A program made the position numbers and the translations under genes. This document shows, in pieces, positions 10,720-20,465 of a stretch of DNA of 64,000 nt. Position 1 is the first letter of the stretch. Every line of letters starts with the position of its first letter. Under the pieces are notes generated by a model. That model ran no database searches, was not told the origin of the DNA, and saw only the letters and a program-made list of their open reading frames with translations. Source of the DNA: Phoronis australis (Eukaryota > Phoronida > Phoronidae); assembly GCA_002633005.1 (NCBI GenBank), contig NMRA01000374.1, positions 278,350-342,349 of the forward strand. The letters run 5' to 3'.

Positions 10720-11380
10720 AGTAACTCTAGGTCAGCAGGTGTGTGTACCAGGGGGAGGAGATGTGACCCTCAAAAGTGTGACTTTTTGATGACAAAACCT
10801 CTCCGAAAGATACTACTATCAACAAAATAGTCTCCAAAGGGGTACATTGTATGAGTTTATGGAACAAAACTGTCTAAATATATGACTTTTCACACTAACT
10901 ATAAATTGTACCTCACTGCTCGGTTATTCAGTGATTTAATATGTTTCTTTTTTATAAAACTGTTTCGCCTAATCAACAGATTCAGTGATTGGCTTAGATT
11001 TGTCTCTATTACATACAAACATACATCTTTATTTACACTCATGCGTTCACTAATACAAACATTAGCAAACTGCTAGTACCATGAAGCAACGTATTAAAAT
11101 GACAACAAAAAACAAGGAGTATTTACCAATGTACAAATACATAAAAAGATCAAAAGACACTAATAATGGAGAAGCTGACTAACAAAAACTTACATAACCT
11201 AGACCGCTGAAAAGTATAGTAAGGTGTGTGCATAGTAAAAAAATAATAGATCTCGATAAACACATGTATATAATGACAACACTGAGATACAATATGAACT
11301 GGACATATGCATTTACCATAAAAGTAGCAGATACACAACTGTAATGTTTGACCAAAGGCATTACAACCAGTTCAATGCCC
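10720..11380. other. Non-coding, nothing recognised
   Basis: Only short random frames are seen. No repeat or exon could be supported. Confidence 0.4.
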
Positions 11381-11426
11381 TTGCATCACTCTTCTCGCGC
11401 CTAAGAAAAATTTGACTCCAAGAAAC

Positions 11427-12311
11427 GTAAGTCGCCACCTCTGGTGAGCCCTAATAAGGTCACACCGGTGGATCAAAGTTGGAAAATTGGGGGGAGTCTG
11501 TGATGTTGGCCTTAAACCTTGACCCCAGTTGAGAGAGGGGCCTACAAGTAAGAAGCGTTTGAAAACTTGCACTTTACTATGCTTTGAAAATGTCCTGGTT
11601 TGGTAGTCTTCAGTTTATTGGTCAAGAAGATATGACTTCCCAAAGTATAGTTCAATTTGGAACAACGTTTCTGATAGTTTGAAAAGGGGTACGTCAATTT
11701 GGGGCACTCCTGGGCCCTTACTAAGACTAGAAAAATACGATATGTACATTTTTAGAAAGAAGACACAAGGGGCTATCAGATGCCAAAAGAATTTTTGAAA
11801 TCGAAAACAAAATAATTTTGGACCCAAAAAGGACCCTTGGGTGGGTCACTTTGGTCGGCCACTATGACCTAATTAGTGGGCCGATCACGCTGAAACTTGG
11901 AGGCTGACCATTTGGAAGATTGGCCTTTCAAATAAAAACAGAAAGTTTAAAATCGAAGTCAACAAGCTTTTCGACCAAAAAACCTAAGCCTAGTCCAGGG
12001 TTTTTTGGGGGACGAAAAATTTTTTGTCTCCAATTTCAAAAATGCTTTCTCAGATAGACATGGAATGCTGAGAAACTAAACGCCACCAAATTTGAGTTCG
12101 ATTAGATCATTAATAAGGTCACATGACAGGATCAAAGTTAAAAAACGTCATTTTTAGACCTAAAAATTTTTTTACCTCGATTTCGTAAGTCGCTACCTCT
12201 GGTGAGCCCTGATATGGTCACACCGGTGGATCAAAGTTGGAAAATTGGGGGGAGTCTGTGACGTTGACCTTAAACCTTGACCCCGAAGGAGAGAGGGGCC
12301 TACAAATAAGA
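11427..12311. repeat. Repeat element with ~130-bp direct repeats at both ends
   Basis: The block GTCGCCACCTCTGGTGAGCC ... GAGAGAGGGGCCTACAA occurs at about 11427-11553 and again at about 12184-12305, both in plus orientation. It includes the shared CACCGGTGGATCAAAGTTGG. The intervening ~630 bp is not coding. The arrangement could be an internally repeated element or a tandem duplication. No LTR hallmarks were seen. Confidence 0.55.
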
Positions 12312-12419
12312 AATTTTTAAGCATTAGGTGCCATCTAAACATTAACTTGTATTGTTGAGCAATAAGACGTCTGGTTGTAGGTGAAAGGTGATATAAATCC
12401 AGCATTTATTAAAAAGTTT

Positions 12420-13990
12420 ATAAACTTAAAAGTGCTTTTGAAAAATCAGTAAGATTTTTTCATCACAGCCATAAGGACTTTCCATGCTGTACCTTACAAA
12501 AAACCTAGGGTAATCCATTACAGTTGACATGTATGCATTGGGCTGATGAGTATGATGAATAGGCTTATGAACTTTTAAGTGACACTGACGTGACTTTTCA
12601 TCTAAAACTAACAGTTTTGCTAAGTCATGGGCGGTGCACCATAGGGCCGGGCTGAGGGGCTATGTCTTCTGAGGTTGTGTCAGTGAGCATCAATGCAAGG
12701 TGGGGAACAATCAAGGTAACGTGTAATCATTTCGAAAGTTGGGTATATAGGCATTGGTTGTGTTTGCTTATATATATGTTCGTAGTAATTCTTGGAAGCT
12801 CCTGATTTTGAAATTTCATATCATTACAGGTCAATAATTCGCAAGTATCACTTGCCTCATCCGTGCACTCAGCCTAAAATATGGGGGGTGCTCAAATTTT
12901 TGGGCATGTGGACCTTTTACTAAAAAACCGGGGTATGTTCAGAGCTGTGCACTGTGCATTTCCGAATTACAGATTTTTAGTGGACTTTTGTCTCGTTTTC
13001 TCAGTTTTTTGTTTCTATGAGGCTGACCTTGTCATGCCCACATCGGCAAGTGAGGGGAGCTCGTTCGAGCCTCCGCTGGGTGCACGCATGTGCCTGGATC
13101 TCAAAATTAAGAATCACCAATGTAACTATTGCATTGCCTATTTTGACTGATTTGCTCAGGTTTGTCTGGAGGATCTAGATTATTGAGTGCGAAAGGACAT
13201 CCTGGTCCCTGTTACTAGTACCCTATCTGGAATACCCCCCGGCATAGGTCAAAATGTACCCAAATTAACTCTCATCAGTCAACATGATAACTATTGTTAC
13301 GCACAGTGAAACTTGCATAATTCTGGTCTAATTGAACCAAATTATTCAACGCAAATTAGGAAAATCTGCGCGATTTGACTTAGGGATTGAGTACGTGATT
13401 TCGAATTTTTAGCGGGTTGTGGAATACTAGAATGGCGCAAAAGTTTGCTATATTCAGACTTGCAATTTTCACATTTAATGCAAGTTCGACTGGTTTTATT
13501 GAAATCAAATATTTCAGTGTCAGGGTGAAAGTGATAGCTAATCTGGATTCAACTTGACCTAGGAGTTGAGTTGATTTAAATATGTACTAACTAGAATGAT
13601 ATCCCTATGTCTGTAGGGGCATATTCTTTTCCCTCTAGAAACTTGCTTGGAACCTCAATTTAATGTCTTTGCAAATGTCAAACAGTAAAGTGATTGGTAG
13701 GAGTACATGATATATGTACATGAGATAATAAATTTATTTTACTGTAAACTATTATGGTTACGTAAGACCCTTCGTGAAGACTATGCCAATGTATTCAATG
13801 GTGGATTCAGAGGGCGGCTAAGGGGGCCATGGCCCCGGCCCCCTTAAAATTCTACAAGATTCCATTTGGCAGTTGGGGGGTGAATGTCTGACGGGCAAAA
13901 CCCTACCTAATACTCTGCCCTAGCCCCCACTCAAAATCCTGGATCCGCCCGACCGCCCGTGATCTTTACGTAGATAACATTCCCTGTAAA
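12420..13990. other. Non-coding, repeat-derived
   Basis: No gene is supported. GGTGCACCATAGGG near 12631 resembles the GC-rich units later found at 16188-16397. A 14-bp palindrome GGGGCCATGGCCCC lies near 13825, within a G/C-rich patch (13800-13960) ending in CTGGATCCGCCC. These look like ends of old mobile elements. Confidence 0.35.
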
Positions 13991-14059
13991 CGGGTTATGC
14001 CTGGATTCTTAAGAAGCTATCATATACTGTTATGTTTGCTCATATCTCATTGTTTTCAG

Positions 14060-14158
14060 GTCTCTATTAACTTGGTGGAGTACTTAGAAGAACATCCAAA
14101 CATTTGCATCAAACAATCACCCAGGGGTGGTATTGGGCTGTTTACATCCACATGGCAG
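14060..14158 (+). CDS. Isolated exon, possible start of a SET-like domain
   Basis: A 99-base exon with acceptor TTGTTTTCAG and donor CAG/GTAGAG, open in phase 0 for 33 codons. It includes VEYLEEHPNICIKQSP and GGIGLFT. The S-x2-G-G-x-G-L-F-T pattern resembles the first beta strand of SET domains, but the match is short and no other SET motif was found nearby. Transposon insertions occupy the region just downstream. Confidence 0.35.
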
Positions 14159-14839
14159 GTAGAGTTTCATACGTTTTATTGTTTAGTTAAAAATAGTGCT
14201 GCTATCAGAGTTTGAATTTGAAACAATATGAAATATGTCCTTGGTTTAGCCAATGTGCGTATAAGCTTTAACAAGCTCACAGATTCTTGTAGCCATTTGG
14301 TCGAGTCAATGTAAATCTTCTTGGCTTTGCTATAAGTTCCAACAAGTACACGTAAAAGTATACATGTGAGATTCAACTTTCAGTTCTTACCCCGGTTGTG
14401 CCTGTATGTCCATGTAACATTACTAAGGAGACATTTCAGTTCTATGCTGGAGACAGCTAGTTAGATTACAATTAGCTCTGCCCAGTATGTAGGGTTGTGC
14501 ATTGTCTTATCTGACTAATCAAATAAACAATGAAAAGTTCATAAAAATAATGGTAATAGTAGTTTATTGCAGTTGCCAACAGTTTCATCATCTGATAATA
14601 ATATTGCTTAATTCGTCATAAAACTTGAAATAAAAAGTAACAGAATGCCTTACCTGGTTAGCCTGAAGTCCAACGCTTATTAACTCATTAAAGGAGAATG
14701 TCACCCGATTTAATTAGTCCTTTTTACCGTCTTAATCGGTCTATATCCACATCGCCACTTATACGGTCGACCTCACCTTGCCGAGAGGTGTCGCGTTAAC
14801 CTGTGAGGAAGGTGAGAAACGATGCAGTGACGTCAGTGG

Positions 14840-15148
14840 TTCGTCTGCAGAGTGAATACCGCTACATTGCGGTGCATCGTTCCCGCTTGTCCGAACTACG
14901 ACCCTGAGAAGAAAGCGGGCGTATTGTTTTACGACTTCCTCGAGAGCCCTATACTTAGGAAGTGGCTCGCGGTAGTGAAGAATGAAAAGTACGCTGTTAA
15001 CAGCAAATATGAGGCCGTGAAACATTTCCGTGTCTGTTGCCGGCATTTCGTCGATACTGATTTCTCTGACGAATTCCGGTTTACCAAAGAACTATCCATA
15101 CGTTCCGTTGCCTGTGCATGTTCACGGCTCCTCTCTAGTATTTCTTGA
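14840..15148 (+). pseudogene. THAP zinc-finger domain of the Kolobok element, start lost
   Basis: The frame reads CIVPACPNYD, a hydrophobic/aromatic core with ILRKWLAVVKN, and then FRVCCRHFVDTDF. This is the C-x4-C ... C-x2-H signature of THAP DNA-binding domains (about 80 residues). In the shorter copy at 21324 the equivalent position is ATGGTGTGGTGTGTCGTTCC, giving M-V-W-C-V-V-P-A-C. In this copy the ATG is ACA, so the natural start is lost. The ORF ends without a transposase. Confidence 0.65.
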
Positions 15149-16187
15149 TCAGTGTATTCCGGTTCGAACTGATAGCATGTGAAACCTAACGATCCGACCT
15201 GTGAAGTCTTCGTCGGATGAGCTCTTGACTAAGTCGGGATTGGCGCCGGGCGAGTTGCCATGTAGACGTATATTATTCTGGGTTCTGTTTCAAAATGAAT
15301 TAATCTCACACTAACCAATGCTTATATAAAACCGAAACAAAGTCTGTCTCATTAAACACAATTTGTAATGCCTTTGCAGTATTCGTGAGTGCAAATGTTG
15401 AGAAGCCAGCAATGAATAAACCACTGCATGCGTTACCGGCTTTAGATGCCGGCAATAAAGGTAATTGACCGGGCACCGAGACCGTGTGAGCGCATTCTAA
15501 TTCAGTGTTTGCTGACAGAAAGTAGTTGTGAAACAATTACTCGATTTTATATGCTATGGTCACATATTAAGGGAATCTTAATTTAGAAATACAAATGCAT
15601 TATTCCAATCATTGTTACTGTACAACCTTTGCCCTGACGGCCTGTGGAAGGGGAACCCGACTTCGCGGCCCCCGACAAGTAAGTAGATTTTCAGTTTCGT
15701 GGCTAATTCACATAAATAATTACGTGCAAATTATTTCTTTGGCTCACTATTATAATATTTTCGTGACTGGAGGTTTATGTTCGTGCCAGTCCCGGCGGCC
15801 GCGACGGGCCTGATCGGGTTCCGAGCCACTGGCCGGGATAGTCAGTCCGGCCGCGACGGTCCTGGATCGGATTCCCAGCCATTGGCCGTGATAACAAGCG
15901 TTTTGTGCGTTTAGAACTAAAAAATCACAAGTCTTAACAACACAGATCTAGGTTCTTCTGTCTGCATTTCACGGAAGAATACTTCTAATTTATCTCCGAA
16001 CAGACCCCAAATTCCTGCTACGGACCTTGGTAAATTGGCCTGCCAATAAGGCTACGGTGTGTCCAAATACCATTAAATCCGTAACAGCGAAATAAAACAA
16101 CACGTTTTTATAAGAACTCGGTGTATTTTTAAGGGTTTTACATCGAAGTTTGATGATTTATAGGTGAATTCAAGCGATAAGCATGGG

Positions 16188-16397
16188 CGCGCACCATAGG
16201 GAGCTGGGGGCTAAAGCCATCCACTTTTTTCAGTGCTACGCTGTACATGGTCTATAGGCGATGAACCACAGGGGGGCTGAGGGGGTTTTAGCCCCCCAAT
16301 TTTTTCAGTGCTACGCCGCACATAGTCTATAAGCGGTGCACCACAAGGGAGCTGAGGCGGCTTTAGCCCCCCGCTTTTTTCAGTGCTGCGCCGCCCC
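16188..16397. repeat. ~73-bp GC-rich tandem units (about 3)
   Basis: Units starting near 16190, 16262 and 16336 share a CACCACA/CATAGGG start, GGGGGCT, TTAGCCCCCC and TTTTTTCAGTGCTACGCCGC. They lie inside the longer Kolobok copy only. Confidence 0.75.
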
Positions 16398-16615
16398 TGA
16401 CACCAGTAACCTGTGTTGTGAACTGCTGAACAGACTGCGTGAGAAACCACTGACGTCATTGGATAATTTCAATACCTCCGTCTGCCGTCAGAGGTCAGGT
16501 AACGCAACCGTACGTGGCGTTATCGAGTAGAACTACTCGTTCTAAATTGATACAATATGTTATTTTGGGGGCATTCTCCTTTAAGTTTTGTCATATACAC
16601 GGTTTGCTCTAGATT

Positions 16616-17000
16616 GTGATAGCATGGTAGGTGACCATGTGCATATTTTGTATTCAAGTTGTGTATAATAAAATTGTTTTGAATGTCGTGAATCCAGGAT
16701 TAAAACTCCATTCAAAACACTAAGTGGAAAATTGACCCACTGCAGTGCATGCTTGGAGTAAACTTGCAGACTAGTGTTGCACTTGAATCCTGGAGAGTGA
16801 TTGGTTAAGTTTTGAGGCTCTGTATATAAGTCAGTAAGTTTTACATATCAGTGTTGTATAAACAGCACGATAAATATCCAGTAAGTTAAGTTGTCTTATA
16901 CTGATAGCTTTTACCCGTCTGTTATTGAATTTTGTTGTCTTTATTGCAGAGTGTGTCTTCAACAATCGTTGGATAATAAAGGCTACCCAGACAACACAAC
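16616..17000 (+). other. Possible solo LTR or transposon promoter block
   Basis: ATTGG (16799) and TATATAAG (about 16820) are followed about 150 bases later by AATAAA (about 16974), then CCAGACAACACA. The sequence begins TGTGATAG. A TG...CA segment carrying both a core promoter and a poly(A) signal is the LTR layout, but no target-site duplication is visible. Confidence 0.3.
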
Positions 17001-17152
17001 GTACGCACTTATGAACTGCAGATCATGAACCTATGAATTCAGTTATCTGAGCTCAGAAACGCGCGTTTATAGTCACAAAACATGGATTATTTGCCTGTGA
17101 AGCTAAGCGAGCAGATCCAACTAAACAAGATTAAGTGGTTTGTGGTCTAGAA

Positions 17153-18765
17153 TAGGGCCTTTTCACATTGACCTAACTCCTGTCTGAGCGGAGCGTTGAC
17201 GTATACTGCGAAGTTAACTGGACCGTTCGTTCTGGCTTCGGTAATTAATAAACTTCGAAGTAAACAGTAGGTGACGCTGTCGTGATTGAAGGTATCGCAA
17301 GGTAGTGCTGCACGCTAAGATGTGACAATTTGGGAACATTTACGTGTGTTTATTGACATAAAAATTATTACTTGGCGAAATAAATTTCGCCAAGTATGTT
17401 GCTCTTCCACTAAGTTTTTTTTTGTTTATTCGCACGATACAGGTCGCAATTTTCGTCCGATCATCACGAAATTTACACATAACACGTACTTCCGGAAATA
17501 CTGGAAGCCTATTGTTTTTCGTCAAAATCGGATCCAAGATGGCGGCTGTGGCGGCCATTTTGTTTCCATTTAAAGGTTCAAATGCTTATGGAGGCTACAA
17601 TTTTTTACGGAAAAGGCTAAGAATCGGCACAGTAAATGGACCGGAAGTTTGCTACAAGTATGCCGGAAATTGTTTACTTCCGGTTAAAGATGGCGGAAAT
17701 ATCGGCGATTGCGCATNCATGCTATTATACAAAACCAAAAAACCGGAAGTTGCTTTCAAGATGGCGGATCTGGCGCATGTTGACCCATTTTCAGTCGTGC
17801 TGGAGTGCGATTTTAAACGGGAAGAGAAAAAGACGTGATTTTTTGCATGTGGATTCTTTGAAGTATGTTCTTTCAAATGGCCTGTAACAATTTTTTTCTC
17901 AGACTTACCGTTTTCGAGTTATTTGACTTTGAATTTCTTTAAAAAAACGCAAAATTTCATTTTTTTCGAAAAATTTACGGAATTAGGCGATACCATCAGT
18001 TTAGATAGAATTTTGAACGGGCTTTCAGAAGATGGTTTCCATTCTTCGCTAGGACGTCTACTTTTGGAGTTATTTGAGATTTTCTGATAACGCTGTTCCT
18101 TTGTTGAGCGCTCTTGCTGCATTGATGTTGGTTTATCTTCTATTGAAGTAGACTGTAGCCTATTTCTTATTGATTTATGACATCTAAGTTCGTCATATGA
18201 ATGTTGTGATGTTGTTCATCATCCCCACCACCATCATCATATTCGTCATCATCGTCATCATCTTCGTCATCATCTCCGTCGTTGTCTTTTCCGTTAATTT
18301 CGCCAAGTGTCGCACTAGACTATAGCCTTTTTCTTACTGATTTCGGACTTCTACGTTCGTCATGTGTATGTTATTGTTACTTCATTTGTTCATCCTCGCC
18401 ACCATCGTCGTCATATTCGTCATCTTCGTCATCATCTTTATCGTCATCTTTTTGGTTAATTTCGCCAAGTTTCGCTCCTCAGAGCGCTTTCATTTTTAAA
18501 TCGATTGGTGATTATTAGAGCAAGATATAAGCAACTATTGATGACCACACTTCTCTGATATCAGTGGCCCTTGGCAATAACTTCGATAGGACCGAAGTTG
18601 ATCGTTCATACTGCACCGCAACGTTGACGCTAAGCACTTAGATCCACCTGTTTAATGCGATGTTAACTGGCGCTGTTAACTTCGATCCAGGACCGAAGTT
18701 AAGCATTCATACTGACAGTAACTCCCAAAAACATTGATGCGTGGATGTTAGTATGAAAGTCCCTA
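17153..18765. mobile_element. MITE-like element, copy 1, with nested insertion
   Basis: Terminal inverted repeats are TAGGGCCTTTTCACATTGAC on the left and TAGGGACTTTCATACTAAC on the reverse of the right end, ending at 18765. The flanking or shared TA suggests a TA target. The left ~200 bp and right ~270 bp align with the 464-bp copy at 22507-22970. The middle is a separate inserted element (17370-18491). No transposase is encoded. Confidence 0.7.
17370..18491. mobile_element. Nested repeat with terminal palindrome and ATGGCGG motifs
   Basis: It starts with a 26-base palindrome (12-base arms ACTTGGCGAAAT and its complement, 2-base spacer; 17370-17395). The arm recurs as TTAATTTCGCCAAGT near 18291 and 18456. 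The uninterrupted MITE copy at 22720 gives the empty site (GTTATTTTTAAATCG), so the insert limits are clear to within a few bases. It contains three (C)AAGATGGCGG motifs (about 17536, 17690, 17758), a single N at 17717, and a ~165-bp tandem duplication rich in CATCGTCAT (18150-18480). A related copy is at 32749-33320. Confidence 0.65.
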
Positions 18766-18988
18766 TAGATATGTATGAAGTTCAGTAGATTTAAATTAAA
18801 GGAAAAAGAATAACTTTGTGGTCAGAGGTCTAAGATTTTTAAATTTCACTTATGTTCACTTATTTTAAGGAACTAGTTGATAATTCATCAGTATTCCTAC
18901 TTCATATCATATTAAAATGCAAGTGCGTACACATTTTAAGACATGCGGGCAATTTTGAATGCACATGAAATCTGACTACCGTTTCTAG

Positions 18989-19213
18989 ATGTGCTGGCCA
19001 GCTGGAGACGGTGGTCACTGTCTACATAAAATCCAAGCAAAGTGTTTTAGTGCCCGGGCGTTGTTTTCGGTACAGGTGCATCTAATAACCGAAATATCGT
19101 TTATTTTAGCATGTAACAGTTTAAAGATCACATCTGAGTTTGAAAGTTTAGATATTTTCGGAGCTGAAATAGAGCGAATGCTTCCTGATATACAGATGAC
19201 CTTATGTCAATAA
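18989..19213 (+). CDS. Possible exon of an OTU-like protein
   Basis: After acceptor CCGTTTCTAG the frame reads ATGTGCTGGCCAGC..., giving C-W-P-A-G-D-G-G-H-C-L-H-K-I. This resembles the catalytic Cys loop of OTU-family peptidases (D-G-x-C-L/F), with an extra Gly before His-Cys. The frame stays open to TAA (19211-19213), and a CAG/GTGCAT donor at 19075/19076 is also possible. No catalytic His box was found, so the assignment is tentative. Confidence 0.3.
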   Translation: MCWPAGDGGHCLHKIQAKCFSARALFSVQVHLITEISFILACNSLKITSEFESLDIFGAEIERMLPDIQMTLCQ

Positions 19214-19275
19214 CTTAACATTTATCTTGAAACACCTGATTTTACAATGTATTGTATCAAGACTAGTGATGTCTT

Positions 19276-19560
19276 TCATCCAGTCAGATAGGTCAAAAGG
19301 GAAAACAGAACCAGAATCAGACTAAATCTTTGTAAATTAGATAACAACATAATTTCAAGTTTTTGAAGATGTAAACTGTCATCTAAAGATTTTGAACAAG
19401 AAGGTTCAATCCCACATGTAGGCAACCGATTACACAATGATGCAACGTGACATAAAATACTAGAGTAAAAATGGCTTGTGCTGCTTATGCTAAAATTTTG
19501 TAATGAGTTGAGCTTACCATTCGTTCTGCTGTGAAGTCGCAAACACGTAATGTGGAGCAC
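19276..19560 (-). pseudogene. C-terminal fragment of a LINE ORF2
   Basis: The frame includes LRLHSRTNGKLNS, HFYSSILCHVASLCNRLPTC and SKSLDDSLH. The R-x-H-S-R ... S ... (W/C)-N-R-L-P ... S pattern is the common end of many non-LTR retrotransposon polymerases, with Trp replaced by Cys here. About 95 codons remain and no RT domain lies upstream. Confidence 0.4.
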
Positions 19561-20465
19561 TGAATGCCCCAGTATGCACTATCACACTTTCCAGTTCTCG
19601 GCTTTCGCCAAATGCTTCAAGTATATCTGGAGGCTTAGATTTCTGCAAACAACGTGCTTTACATGAGCCACACTTTTTTGACAAACAGGGTGCAACAGAA
19701 AATATGATTTCATCTTAAGTGTTAGAAGAAATATTGATTATAGGTAATTAGCTCATATAGAACCCTTTCAAGTTGTCCAAAACTTGCGCATGTGTACTTG
19801 TAAATCATGGGCTCTAAGTTGTTGATATGTATTTTAAGGCCAAGATCTATTTTTACATGACATTTACTACTTTGGTTTTGGTGTCAAAGGAAATACTTTA
19901 TAGATTCTAGAAATTTCTAAGAGCAAATTGTAAGAGCCACCGATATGTTTTTTTTTTATTAAATATGTGCACAAGGACTTAAAGTGGTGACGTCATTAGA
20001 CGTACCCAGGCTTGCAAATGAACTAGTCACAATTCCTCACCAATTTCTGGAGCAACACCTGTTGAGATTTTGCAACATTTTGCCATACTTCAAACAGATA
20101 CTAGTCAAAACAGATAGTATATTACCGTATTTCTGCGTCATTAATCCTTCTCCTAATATGGCATGTTCTCCATTTTACTATTTAAACAACTGTACACCTC
20201 ACTCACCTCTGTGTTATCACCGATGGATCCTGTAGGGGTATTTCGAAGGATCAAGCATTCGGGAGTCTTAATTACTCGAGACTGTCGTACAACACCACTC
20301 TCCTAAAGGAACATCCAAAGAGAACAGCACTAATATCAAAATAGTTATGAATATGAATTTGGGTACATGCATTAAGTACAATACAGATCCTTAGGCATAA
20401 GAACCTTGTAATTGCAGATTTCCTTTCATCTTTAGTGAAAAATGATCACAAAATGAGTTTTCCCA

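Larger units (their letters stand above)
14688..16585 (+). mobile_element. Kolobok-type DNA transposon (TTAA flanks, THAP domain), decayed
   Basis: Both ends are TTAA (14688-14691 and 16582-16585). Inside are inverted termini AGGAGAATGTCACCC on the left and, on the reverse strand at the right, AGGAGAATGCCCCCA. TTAA target sites combined with a THAP-domain ORF are hallmarks of the Kolobok superfamily. The 1.9-kb body lacks a full transposase, so it is non-autonomous. A second, shorter copy lies at 21149-22247. GC-rich tandem units at 16188-16397 are absent from that copy. Confidence 0.75.

Noticed and set aside
16616-17000. Confident solo LTR
   Set aside because: Promoter and poly(A) signals fit, but no target-site duplication, primer-binding site or second copy is visible.
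18282-18518. Ser-rich 78-codon ORF
   Set aside because: It is produced by the CATCGTCAT simple repeat inside the nested element.
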